From an uncultured Blastocatellia bacterium (GTDB lineage: Bacteria > Acidobacteriota > Blastocatellia > Pyrinomonadales > Pyrinomonadaceae), in contig CAMLLD010000055.1 in assembly GCA_946480785.1 (NCBI GenBank), positions 1-45,062 on the forward strand: a DNA stretch of 45,062 nt, in the 5' to 3' direction. Shown piece after piece: positions 8,123-16,663 of the stretch (the stretch's first letter is position 1; the number at the start of each line of letters is the position of its first letter). The notes below the pieces were generated by a model that had not been told where the DNA came from, did not search any database, and saw nothing but the letters and a program-made list of their open reading frames with translations. Both the position numbers and the translations under genes were made by a program.

Positions 8123-9250
8123 TCAACTGCGATAGACGTTCTCGGCCACGATATTGGTTTCGCCTTCTTGCTTGATAACAATGTGTTTTCTCTGCTTCGG
8201 GTTTTTGCGCGTTGATTCGTCGACGAGGTTTGTGAAAAGCACGGGTATGGCCCAGTACGGAGCATGGTAACGCGTAATTCCCTTGCGAGCTTCCGTCATG
8301 CAGAATTCGAGCGAGCGCCGCTGTACCAGTACTTCATAAAAAACTCTCGCGAACTCGGCCGCGACATCATCTCGCACGACTGTGGACATCGCCACCACTG
8401 CCGGAACGCCGATGACGAGAGTGGCCTCCGCCACTCCCTGCGTGCTCTCTACCACCGACGGGACCGCCGTTTCGCAGCAATTGAGGAATAAGAGGCGCAC
8501 GCTCGTGTCCGTCAGAAACACGCCGAGCGTTGCCGAATCTATCAGATCCGCGCGGCCGGTCTCGTCTTCCAACACGAGATAACCACGCGAACCGTCGAAT
8601 ACGCCGTGACCAACGTAGTGGACGATGTCGTAGTCTGCTTCTCTCAACTTCGCTTGTAGAGATTCTCTGGTGGCATGAGACAGGAGATCGCAGTAGCCGA
8701 TTTCGCGACGTTTCCGCAAGCGATACAGGTTGTGGAGAATCGCCGCCGCTTCCGCGTCTACGTTCGGTAGCGCGGTGGCATTCCTGGGCGTGGCGGTGAC
8801 GAGCAGAACGTTGGGCGTCGAACTACCGTCGCGATAACGCGGCCGCCGATGATTCGACAAGCAACGCACGATCGGTGTGGTTATGGTTTGTGCGAGGTAG
8901 ACGTGACCGTCATGCATGATCTCCCACGGAACGGCGGCCAGCGCGGGCGATCTGATGTCGAGCCGCACTCGCAGCCCGCCTCCATTATGAATTGATCCGC
9001 GCGACGATTCCCAAAGACGCAGAATATCTCCGCTGAAAAGTGCGGCGAAAAGACGTGTGCCGACTCGCAACGTGTCGCGCGCAGTCGCGCGATCATCGGC
9101 GAGTGCCTGCTTCCACGCGCGAATCTCCGCAGCCGGAAGATCTAACTGTCTATGATTCGTTCGTTGGAGACTGGGCGCGTGTAATACCTCGGCGTAGTAG
9201 CCGGAAGTTTCGTCACCGGCGAGCTTTATCTCAAATTGCTCGTATGGCAT
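8123..9250 (-). CDS. Compact CHAT-domain peptidase
   Basis: The 375-residue protein has a small N-terminal beta and helical region (about 1-120, including the VPWEIMHDG segment typical of the start of CHAT-associated domains) and a CHAT domain. The catalytic residues are His215 in HYVGHG and Cys259 in LNCCETA. No signal peptide, membrane helix or TPR region is present, so it should be a cytosolic peptidase. A short tail (about 350-375, ending IKQEGETNIVAENVYRS) lies after the CHAT core and could bind a partner. The ATG at 9250 is preceded by GAGGG four bases upstream. It is transcribed away from the zinc-ribbon gene at 9426 and is followed by the repeat-protein gene. CHAT enzymes in defence systems are activated by partner proteins and cut specific cellular targets; the target here is unknown. 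Confidence 0.9.
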   Translation of the reverse strand: MPYEQFEIKLAGDETSGYYAEVLHAPSLQRTNHRQLDLPAAEIRAWKQALADDRATARDTLRVGTRLFAALFSGDILRLWESSRGSIHNGGGLRVRLDIRSPALAAVPWEIMHDGHVYLAQTITTPIVRCLSNHRRPRYRDGSSTPNVLLVTATPRNATALPNVDAEAAAILHNLYRLRKRREIGYCDLLSHATRESLQAKLREADYDIVHYVGHGVFDGSRGYLVLEDETGRADLIDSATLGVFLTDTSVRLLFLNCCETAVPSVVESTQGVAEATLVIGVPAVVAMSTVVRDDVAAEFARVFYEVLVQRRSLEFCMTEARKGITRYHAPYWAIPVLFTNLVDESTRKNPKQRKHIVIKQEGETNIVAENVYRS

Positions 9251-9301
9251 GGAGCCCTCAGCACAGTCATGTCCCGCTTCTCTTAATGGATGCGATCGAC
9301 C

Positions 9302-9314
9302 CGCAAAACATTAC
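9302..9314 (-). promoter_or_regulatory. GTAATGTTTT element before the compact CHAT gene
   Basis: Minus-strand GTAATGTTTTGCG, ending 54 nt before the ATG at 9250. CATCCATT (9285-9292) follows 9 bp later, as at the copy before the repeat-protein gene. With the plus-strand copy at 9340 it forms a 10-bp inverted repeat across the divergent promoter region. Confidence 0.55.
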
Positions 9315-9339
9315 CTGGCTCACGCGTTTCACCACCCGC

Positions 9340-9349
9340 GTAATGTTTT
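9340..9349 (+). promoter_or_regulatory. GTAATGTTTT element before the zinc-ribbon gene
   Basis: Plus-strand copy of the decamer, ending 76 nt before the ATG at 9426. It faces away from the copy at 9305-9314, with 25 bp between them. All three copies point toward the gene they precede, which suits a promoter element better than a symmetric operator. Confidence 0.5.
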
Positions 9350-9425
9350 CTTCGCCTTTCGCATAGTGAATTGAATCTTCCCCCGCAGATGAAATTGTAC
9401 GAAGTCTCTTTGTTCGGTGGACGTC

Positions 9426-12140
9426 ATGGATAATCATTGTCCGAAGTGCAAAGCTGAACTCAGTGAAAATCAGGAATGTACGAAATGCGCAGCCCTTCCT
9501 CAGTCTGTCGCTCCGCCAGCTGGTGTAACTGCGCTCCCGCCCGCAAGCAGCGACGGTAAGAAAGAAGAGGCTACCGACGCAGCGAGTGTAGAACGTAATC
9601 TCACCTCGCCCACTCCCGACAATCCGGAAGCGAAAAAAGAACCGGCTACAAAAAAGTCCGGCGATGAAAAGCCGCAAGTGAACTCACCCCAGGCAGCAAA
9701 GCAAGACCGCCCTCACGCCGCTCGGCAAGATCCCGGGCTCCCCTTCCTCGCAAAAGAGGTGAGTGACCTCGAGCCGATCGCGCTGCGAATTAAACAAAGG
9801 GGAGCCCGGGAAAATGTCGTCGCGGGGACCTACAAACGAAAGAAGAAAGTTAAAAAGACAAGCATCGAAGAGGCGAACTTCTTTTTCCAGGGGCAGGAAA
9901 ACCGCACGATCGAGCAAAAGATTTCGCTGATGGAATTGGCAGGCAAACTGCCGCGACGCGAACCGCAGATACCGGATGGAAGTTCGTACTGCGTCGATCA
10001 ATACGTTGCCAAACTCAAACAGCAACATTTGCTCTTTATAAGTTGTGCGGACAGTGACGTCGCGCTGGGTGCAGCCTATTCCGTGCTCGACGCGATGGAG
10101 ATCAACGCCGACCAAAGACTGCTGGTCAACTTCGCGAGTAATCCGCAGAAGTCGAACTCGACGATTCAGTTCTTCACGGGACTTTCAAATAAAGACCGGC
10201 AGAAACTCACCGCGATCGTCATCGACGGGTTTCACCCCGAAGCACGAACATTTTTGGATTGGTTGCGAGCGAACACGACGATCGGCGCCGGGCAAGCACG
10301 GCAACATCTGGCAGACAACAATTTCTTCCTGCTCTGTCTCGTCAACCCGAAGTACCTACAGAATTACGTCAACGCTGATTCACCCGTAAACCCGTTCGCC
10401 ACCTGGGCCGTTCCCTGCCTGCAGCCATTACTCAAACTCCATTTCCCGGATAAAGCCGAGTGGCTCGAACGAGAAATCCGCGCCCAACAGAAATTCGGCA
10501 AGTGGAAAGAATCCGACGCCGAACTGTGCAACGAAGTTCGTTCCCTACTCGACGACGGGCTCGTGCAAGTCATCGAGCAGCGTCGCGCTGCGGACATGAC
10601 GGAGGTCCCATCCGTTGCTCCCGAAATAATCTTCAAGGGCGAGCACTCGATCGAAGACACGTTGCTCTACGTCGGCACGTACTTCCCTGACCTGGCTCCG
10701 CACGAATTCGACCACCTTGTTGAATCGCTGCTTGCCGACAGGACCACCGCCGTTTCAGTGAAGACGCAACATCACAACCCCGACGGCACGATTCAAACGA
10801 TCGAGACCGAGATTGAAAAGCCGTTGCGAGATTTTTGGAGCAACAATCCGGATCGATACATGACGAACTGCCAACTCGAAGCAATGCCCGAAAAAAACGG
10901 GACGGTTTCGATCAGGTTCGCCAGCGAGAGTTATCGCCAAACACTGAAGACGCAGCTCGAACGGCGTCACCCTGTTTACCTGATGCGCCAGTTTAGACTG
11001 CTGCAAAGCAACGGCTTCCTCACGTCTACCGGAAAGATTAGCGATCGAGCGATGGATCTCAGCATTGAGATGGCGCTGGCGTATCCAAGTTCGTTTGGTA
11101 AGGAGTGGTTGCTCAACATCATTGTCGAGACTCGTAAGCACTGGGAAGCAGCGGTCGAATCGGAACACTCACGCGACATCTCGGATCGGCATAAAGCGCT
11201 GGAACGAATCGCCTTGTTTTGCCGGCTAATGCTCGAGCATCCGCCGCTGGGAGAGATCGTGGAAGCCGTGCTCAAAGATCTCATGAGTCGAGGCATGCAC
11301 GACACGGTTCTGTTCCTCGTGCGCGGCCTGCAATTCGCGCCCGGCTTCGATGAGTTTTATTGGATGAAGCGGCTCGTCGATGAAGGCGACGACGAGTTGA
11401 TCAAGCCCGCCACTTACTATCATCTCTATTCCTACACGAAGAAAATCGGAATCTATCCGCTGCTGGCGAAACTCGAAGCGTGGATACCCACGGACAATAG
11501 ACCGCTCGATAGTTATCCACCGTCGTGCGTCTACAGTTTGCGGCTGCTCGTCGAGTACTGCGCGGAAGTAACGGAAGCTTTCGAGAACGACCCGCAAACG
11601 CAGCCTTCGCATCCTTTGTTTACGTTCGTTGATGAAGCAGCGGCTAAGGAAAACTGCCGGCGTCTGGTTGGCTGGTTCTTTCATCCGGCAATGTGCAGCG
11701 TCTTTGCCCCGCTCAGCGGCGTTTTCACTGACGAAAAACCCGAGGCTCGCGTGCTGCGATTCATCTGCGAGTTAGTACTCGAATGGATATTTGTTCTGCG
11801 ACAGCAACAGGAGTCCGCGCAAAGCGGCAACGCGGACACTGCGGGAAGTTCTCTGACGAATGACGATCGCTTCCTCGACGCTGGAAAAATCCAAAACATC
11901 TTGATCGACAGCCTCGCCGTGATTGCCACCGCTAATCAACACGACTACATGCTCCGCTACTGGGAGCGACTGCGAGACTTCACCGGTTGGATCGTCAGCG
12001 ACGAAGCGAGCGATTGGATCGAGCCACTTGAATACAGTGAGAAGTCCGCAATTCGCGCCACACGTTTAGTGGTCCGCGAGCTAATCAAAGAGTTTCGCAC
12101 GGCGATCAGAAACGCGCGGCTGCGGCCCGCGGCAGCCTAG
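9426..12140 (+). CDS. Zinc-ribbon protein with inactive STAND-like P-loop domain
   Basis: The 904-residue protein begins with a four-Cys zinc ribbon (HCPKC and CTKC within about 20 residues). A charged low-complexity linker follows (about 25-105). Around residues 185-310 is a Rossmann/P-loop-like region: a strand LLFISCADSDVALGAA where a Walker A loop would sit, then LTAIVIDGFHPEA resembling Walker B with its Asp. The GxxxxGK[ST] signature is absent, so ATP hydrolysis is unlikely. The rest (about 330-904) is helical and unrecognised. I chose the ATG at 9426, which has GGTGG five bases upstream, over a GTG three codons earlier. It heads the operon with the SPFH-like and ZorAB-like genes, 166 bp or more from the divergent CHAT gene. 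Likely role: sensor or scaffold. The family assignment is by pattern only. Confidence 0.65.
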   Translation: MDNHCPKCKAELSENQECTKCAALPQSVAPPAGVTALPPASSDGKKEEATDAASVERNLTSPTPDNPEAKKEPATKKSGDEKPQVNSPQAAKQDRPHAARQDPGLPFLAKEVSDLEPIALRIKQRGARENVVAGTYKRKKKVKKTSIEEANFFFQGQENRTIEQKISLMELAGKLPRREPQIPDGSSYCVDQYVAKLKQQHLLFISCADSDVALGAAYSVLDAMEINADQRLLVNFASNPQKSNSTIQFFTGLSNKDRQKLTAIVIDGFHPEARTFLDWLRANTTIGAGQARQHLADNNFFLLCLVNPKYLQNYVNADSPVNPFATWAVPCLQPLLKLHFPDKAEWLEREIRAQQKFGKWKESDAELCNEVRSLLDDGLVQVIEQRRAADMTEVPSVAPEIIFKGEHSIEDTLLYVGTYFPDLAPHEFDHLVESLLADRTTAVSVKTQHHNPDGTIQTIETEIEKPLRDFWSNNPDRYMTNCQLEAMPEKNGTVSIRFASESYRQTLKTQLERRHPVYLMRQFRLLQSNGFLTSTGKISDRAMDLSIEMALAYPSSFGKEWLLNIIVETRKHWEAAVESEHSRDISDRHKALERIALFCRLMLEHPPLGEIVEAVLKDLMSRGMHDTVLFLVRGLQFAPGFDEFYWMKRLVDEGDDELIKPATYYHLYSYTKKIGIYPLLAKLEAWIPTDNRPLDSYPPSCVYSLRLLVEYCAEVTEAFENDPQTQPSHPLFTFVDEAAAKENCRRLVGWFFHPAMCSVFAPLSGVFTDEKPEARVLRFICELVLEWIFVLRQQQESAQSGNADTAGSSLTNDDRFLDAGKIQNILIDSLAVIATANQHDYMLRYWERLRDFTGWIVSDEASDWIEPLEYSEKSAIRATRLVVRELIKEFRTAIRNARLRPAAA

Positions 12141-12196
12141 AACTCCATTTGAAATGAGTATTGAACGTAACCGGAAGTAAGCCCATGGAGGAAAAC

Positions 12197-14509
12197 ATGC
12201 AAACCGTTCGACCGTTGGATGCAATCATTCGTCGCGTACCTGCGCGCCCGCGCGCTGTGTCGGCGTTCGAGAAGTTCGTAATGATCGACTGCAAGACGAA
12301 GAAGGCCACTACGGCGAGGCCATGGTTTCGCGAGGTCAAAAACTTTGTCGTCGTCAATCGCAACGCCGACGGTCAGGTCGTCGAATACGATCTGCCGACA
12401 ATCGAAGTCCGTGACCTGGAACACGACCGCGGCATCGGCCTGAATTTCAAGTGCTGGGTCAGTTGTCCCGCGGGTAACGAGGAGCGAGCGGTTGAGGCGC
12501 TGTTCGACGCGGAACAGAATGCGTCGGACGTTTTCGAGCGCAAAATTCGCCAGTGGGTCGATGAATTTATTGGTGGCCGGCGCGGCGACTTCATTCATCG
12601 TTACTTCGAATTGAAGAGCGACTTGCTTTCCAAACTCATCGCTCGCGCACGTGACGAGATGGGCTTGGATCTGCAAATGCGCGTTTCGCTCGATGGGGAA
12701 ACCAGGAGCTTCAGCGTGCTCGAGTTTACGGTCGATCCGCTGCTCGTTCGCGTCAAGGATTACCACGAGCCACAACACCTAAAGATCAATTGCCAACTCG
12801 AAATCGATCCGGATACGAAGATCTACGCCAACGTCTATCGCCGACGCGCAGGCGAGTTGAAAGACGCGATCGGACCACAGGCGCGATCGTTCTTCGAACA
12901 CAACGTCACGCTCGAACAGTTTTACGACGACCTCAATCACCCCGACGTGATCGAGCCGTTCAAGAAAGTCCTGAACGAACGGTTAAGGCTGGAAGGACGT
13001 CGCGTCGGTTTTTTTCACCTGTCCAGCACGTCTTCGGATTCCGCCTTGAAACAATTCGAGTTCGAGCTGGACGTGAAGGTAAAACTCCAGGAGTTTCCGG
13101 AGCAGATCACGATCAGTAACCACGCGCGGATGAAACGCCGCAACATCGCCGTTTACAAAGCAAAAGGTTCACGAAAACTAAATGAGTGGTTGACGGAGCA
13201 ACTGAGCCAAATCATTCCCGACGTGTTGTTCTACGAGAAGTACATCGACTTATTGATCGACTTCCATCGTGAAGATACCGAGGAGGGTAACGGGTCGACT
13301 CTGAAACGCACCATCAGAAACCGGCTGAGCAACGAAGCGCAGAAGATCGGTTACGAGCTGAAGTACCTGACCACCATTCCGAACGTGAAGCCGCTTACGT
13401 GGCTCGACTTCTTCACGATCACCGTCGAGGGAAAGTTTGAGACCAACATTTCTAACTTCTTCGTGAAGCTCAGCATTCCGATCACTGTGCGACTGCAAAC
13501 ACTCGAAGACGAGAAGGTCCGCAGCCGGCTGAATAGGTTGGAAGACATTCCCGAGCTGATGCGCAAGAAGGCGCACACCGTTGTCAGCCAGTTTCTGCAT
13601 ACGGTTGATCCGGAACGCTTCTACACGACGTTCTTGTTTCCGAATCCCGAGAAGTATCCGAACAAGCAGGCCATCGAACAGGAGATCATTGACCGCATCA
13701 CGGAAGTATTGGAGCAGTCGTTTGCGGCGGAGATCGCTAGCATCGTCCCGAAGATAGTCGATACCGAGCCGATCATTCGTTGGCGCGAACTCCAGGAGAA
13801 AGTGTGTGACTTCGACTTTGAAGTGACGCCGCTGAGAGGGGGCGAACCGATAAAGTTCAAGGGCAAATTTCAGGTCGAACACATCGCGGAGAACGGTTGG
13901 TACAAGTTTGAGTCGCGCAAGGCGACGATAGACGACATTCGCAAATACCTCGAAGCCGACCTTTGCGCAAAATTGAAAACAGCCTCAAAAGAGGAGCTCT
14001 TATTCAAGGGAAACCGCCACCTGCAAGCACTGCATGACGAGATCGACAAGTTCGCCGTCAAGGCAATCGAGGAGGTCTACGGCATCGTTATTAAACTCAC
14101 GATGATCGATCGCGATCTCACGCTTGTCGAAGCGGCAATTAACGAAGAGATCATCGGACGCAATCACTCGGCGATCCTGGGCGCGCAATATCGCCGCGAG
14201 GCCGCGGTCGCAGCCGACCGGCACTTTGCCGAGAAGAAGGAAGAAGAAGTCAAGATGCTGATCGACGAGCGTCTGAGACTCGGCGTGGACGGTCCCGAAG
14301 ATCAGATCGAAGAGTTTGAAAACCGCTTGAAGGAAGAGCGCGCGAAACTGAATCCCGACCGCGTGCCGTCGATCGAGTCGGTTGAAGAAATTCTCAACCC
14401 CAGCCTTGCCGGCGAGAAGACGTTGATCGACGTAACCTCGTTCCGTCTACTCAAGGCACAGGAACCGGAGGCAAACAACGGCAACGGACAGGATCATGGC
14501 GATGAGTGA
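12197..14509 (+). CDS. Tandem SPFH/band-7-like repeat protein
   Basis: The product is 770 residues from the ATG at 12197, which has GGAGG five bases upstream. An ATG at 12185 and a TTG at 12161 also lie in frame but have weaker sites. The chain seems to hold about five similar units (starting near residues 20, 160, 270, 405 and 555). Each has beta strands (e.g. FEFELDVKVKLQEFP) followed by amphipathic helices and a closing strand (e.g. VYGIVIKLTMID), the layout of SPFH/prohibitin domains. A charged coiled-coil segment (about 665-720) follows the last unit. No membrane helix is evident. It overlaps the ZorA-like gene by 14 bp, so the products are probably made together. SPFH proteins build ring scaffolds at membranes; a scaffold around the ZorAB-like channel is my inference. 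Confidence 0.5.
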   Translation: MQTVRPLDAIIRRVPARPRAVSAFEKFVMIDCKTKKATTARPWFREVKNFVVVNRNADGQVVEYDLPTIEVRDLEHDRGIGLNFKCWVSCPAGNEERAVEALFDAEQNASDVFERKIRQWVDEFIGGRRGDFIHRYFELKSDLLSKLIARARDEMGLDLQMRVSLDGETRSFSVLEFTVDPLLVRVKDYHEPQHLKINCQLEIDPDTKIYANVYRRRAGELKDAIGPQARSFFEHNVTLEQFYDDLNHPDVIEPFKKVLNERLRLEGRRVGFFHLSSTSSDSALKQFEFELDVKVKLQEFPEQITISNHARMKRRNIAVYKAKGSRKLNEWLTEQLSQIIPDVLFYEKYIDLLIDFHREDTEEGNGSTLKRTIRNRLSNEAQKIGYELKYLTTIPNVKPLTWLDFFTITVEGKFETNISNFFVKLSIPITVRLQTLEDEKVRSRLNRLEDIPELMRKKAHTVVSQFLHTVDPERFYTTFLFPNPEKYPNKQAIEQEIIDRITEVLEQSFAAEIASIVPKIVDTEPIIRWRELQEKVCDFDFEVTPLRGGEPIKFKGKFQVEHIAENGWYKFESRKATIDDIRKYLEADLCAKLKTASKEELLFKGNRHLQALHDEIDKFAVKAIEEVYGIVIKLTMIDRDLTLVEAAINEEIIGRNHSAILGAQYRREAAVAADRHFAEKKEEEVKMLIDERLRLGVDGPEDQIEEFENRLKEERAKLNPDRVPSIESVEEILNPSLAGEKTLIDVTSFRLLKAQEPEANNGNGQDHGDE

Positions 14510-16007
14510 CGCACTAATGCTCTCTTCTTCACTACCCACAACCGTGGCGGAGTCGTCTCCAGGCAGACTGCTGTTCCGCGCGTGGTTCTGGTTGTCGCAA
14601 CGTCTGTTCTTGTTGATATGCGCGCTCGCCGTGACGGCGTTCACGCTACTGGCGCCGTACACGTACCAGGACGTTGGCAACTTCTTTTATCTCACGCTGT
14701 TCATTCAGGGACTCGCCGTGTGGGGCGCATTTCTGACGATCAAGTCGATCGCCGAACTACACGTGGAGCTGGCGATACTCGAAGTGATCGAGGATCGCGC
14801 CTCGAATCTGTTGCGCTCTCTCAAAGCGAAACAGATTGCCACCATCGAGCTTGATTCTTTGGAAGCGCGAGTGCTGCCTGACAACGTGACTACGCCCGTG
14901 CCGGCGATGATCCGTCTGTTTCAGCACATCTGCAAAGAAGCGCGCGATCGGAAATTCGAGTCGAGCGTGAATCTGCTCGATTCTTATCGCGAAGAACCAC
15001 TTGAGGCGCTGTTCAAGCTGCAACACTTGCAGAAGATCGCGCTGTGGCTCGGGATTCTCGGCACGTTCCTCGGCCTGATGCTCGCCATTCGCGCCGGGAA
15101 TATGAACGATTCGGACGCGATGCAGCGGTTTGCGGGAATCGTGCAATCGATGTTTGCCGACCTGAACATTTCGTTTAGCGCGAGTCTCGCGGGCCTCGAA
15201 GTGGCTGTCATTCTCGGCTTTTTTCTGCTGCTGTTGCGCAGGAAACAGAAGTTGTATTTCGAGCGCATGGAGAGCTCGGTAATTACCATGCTCTCTTTGG
15301 CGAGAAACTCTTTGAATCGCGACGACTTCCTCGCCGAGTTCAGTCAGGTGTCTACCGCGATGAGCCAACTGACCGAAAGCGTCTCGGCGCAAACTACCGT
15401 CCTGTCCAACCGGATGAACGATCTACAGCAACAGATTATGCTCCAAAACACGCAGATCGCCGACGGCCTTCAGAAATTGATGCACACGGGAAAAGAGTTC
15501 GACGGCTTTCTCAACGGCATGACCGACGCGCAGCGGCAGTTTATCGACGACGTGCGCACTGTTTACAACGCCGTTTCCCTGAAGAAGCTCGGGACTACTT
15601 TGCAGCAAACGATCGTTCAGGCAAGCGACGAGATGGCGAAGACCATGAAGCCGAATCTCACTGTGATCGCGGACAGCCTGGCGAATTTCAATCGGCTGGT
15701 GAACAGCCTGAATGAAACGCTCGAGAGTCGCGGGCAGAACGTTTCGGAGAATTTGCAAAAGCTCGGTGACGAAGTGAAACGTCAGAACTCAAACAGCAAG
15801 GTCAATCTCGAATCGTTTCAACGGCAAGTGACCGCCGAGTTAACACGAGCGTCAGTTATAAACAAACGCGAAGTCGATGGGCTGCGTAAAGATCTCACCT
15901 CACTGAATGACAGCGTGCAGCGGCTGAACCGGGTTGCTTCGCAATCGTCGGGTGGTTTTATGGACAAGGTTCGCGGGCTTCTCGAGCGGCTGCGCGAAAC
16001 CGTATAA
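14496..16007 (+). CDS. MotA/TolQ/ExbB-family channel subunit, ZorA-like
   Basis: The 503-residue protein has four predicted membrane helices, near residues 34-54, 60-84, 178-200 and 225-250. Helix 3 carries GILGTFLGLM and helix 4 carries SFSASLAGLEVAV, matching the conserved G-x-x-GT and A-GL motifs of MotA/TolQ/ExbB proton channels. A cytoplasmic loop of about 90 residues lies between helices 2 and 3. After helix 4 a tail of about 250 residues, rich in heptads (QLTESVSAQTTVLSNRMNDL), should form a long coiled coil, as in the ZorA subunit of Zorya defence, and unlike TolQ or ExbB. It overlaps the preceding gene by 14 bp; a second ATG at 14502 would overlap by 8 bp. The ZorB-like gene follows 32 bp later. 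Role: ion-driven stator or motor that passes envelope movement to cytoplasmic partners (inference from the family). Confidence 0.8.
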   Translation: MAMSDALMLSSSLPTTVAESSPGRLLFRAWFWLSQRLFLLICALAVTAFTLLAPYTYQDVGNFFYLTLFIQGLAVWGAFLTIKSIAELHVELAILEVIEDRASNLLRSLKAKQIATIELDSLEARVLPDNVTTPVPAMIRLFQHICKEARDRKFESSVNLLDSYREEPLEALFKLQHLQKIALWLGILGTFLGLMLAIRAGNMNDSDAMQRFAGIVQSMFADLNISFSASLAGLEVAVILGFFLLLLRRKQKLYFERMESSVITMLSLARNSLNRDDFLAEFSQVSTAMSQLTESVSAQTTVLSNRMNDLQQQIMLQNTQIADGLQKLMHTGKEFDGFLNGMTDAQRQFIDDVRTVYNAVSLKKLGTTLQQTIVQASDEMAKTMKPNLTVIADSLANFNRLVNSLNETLESRGQNVSENLQKLGDEVKRQNSNSKVNLESFQRQVTAELTRASVINKREVDGLRKDLTSLNDSVQRLNRVASQSSGGFMDKVRGLLERLRETV

Positions 16008-16039
16008 CGAGCCACGTTCCCGGCGGAAAGACAAACATC

Positions 16040-16663
16040 ATGGGCCAGTTAAAAGAATTCTTAACCGAGGACAGCAATCAGTACGGACCAGGCACTGACT
16101 TGATGGTCTCGTTGATGTCTTTTCTGCTGGTCATTACCTTTATCAACGGCTTCCTCTACAAACAGGCGAAGAAAGAAAACAAAGGCAAAGAGGATCATTT
16201 CAAGATCGCTCACGACTCTTTTAGTGCCGGAGACTTCAAACCAAAACCCTTTCGAGAATTCCAGGACGAGCAAGCCGCGCGCGACAGAATTAAGGCTATC
16301 GCGCGCGAGTATGAGACGGTGAAAGAACGTTATCCTTACATCTTCGTAATCGGGCACGCGAGTGAACTCGACGTGCCGAATCCCGCCGACCCGAGCCCGC
16401 CTGCAAGATGGGAACGCAACTGGAATTTCGCCGGTGAGCGCGCGGCGCTCGTGTCTCGATTTCTTCAGCAGGCATTGAACCTTGAAGATCGCGATAAACT
16501 CGTGGCTGTGAGCACCGGAGAATTCGACAAGCGAGATTCCATTCCCGACTCGCAGGCGAATGCCTGGGTGCAGGTCGTTTTTGGGTCCGAGTGGAAGCCG
16601 AGGATTTACGACGGGGCGGACAGGAGGTATTCTCAAGGCAACACAAAGAATGAAGAACACTAA
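16040..16663 (+). CDS. MotB/OmpA-like partner, ZorB-like
   Basis: The 207-residue protein has one membrane helix (about 20-38). The conserved channel Asp of MotB/ExbD/ZorB is at its start, in GPGTDLMVSLMSF. After a charged linker comes an OmpA-like periplasmic domain (about 95-190): IFVIGHASE matches the GHTD strand, NWNFAGERAALV matches the N-x-x-LSxxRAxxV helix, and STGEFD matches the G-GE turn. The usual C-terminal NRRVE is replaced by NAWVQ, so peptidoglycan binding may be altered. It sits 32 bp after the ZorA-like gene, with GGCGGAAAG upstream of the ATG, and overlaps the DUF4256 gene. Together the two genes look like a complete ion-conducting stator unit. Confidence 0.78.
   Translation: MGQLKEFLTEDSNQYGPGTDLMVSLMSFLLVITFINGFLYKQAKKENKGKEDHFKIAHDSFSAGDFKPKPFREFQDEQAARDRIKAIAREYETVKERYPYIFVIGHASELDVPNPADPSPPARWERNWNFAGERAALVSRFLQQALNLEDRDKLVAVSTGEFDKRDSIPDSQANAWVQVVFGSEWKPRIYDGADRRYSQGNTKNEEH

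Noticed and set aside
12161..12196. TTG or first ATG as start of the SPFH-like gene
   Set aside because: The ATG at 12197 has GGAGG at an ideal five-base distance, while the earlier starts have poorer sites.
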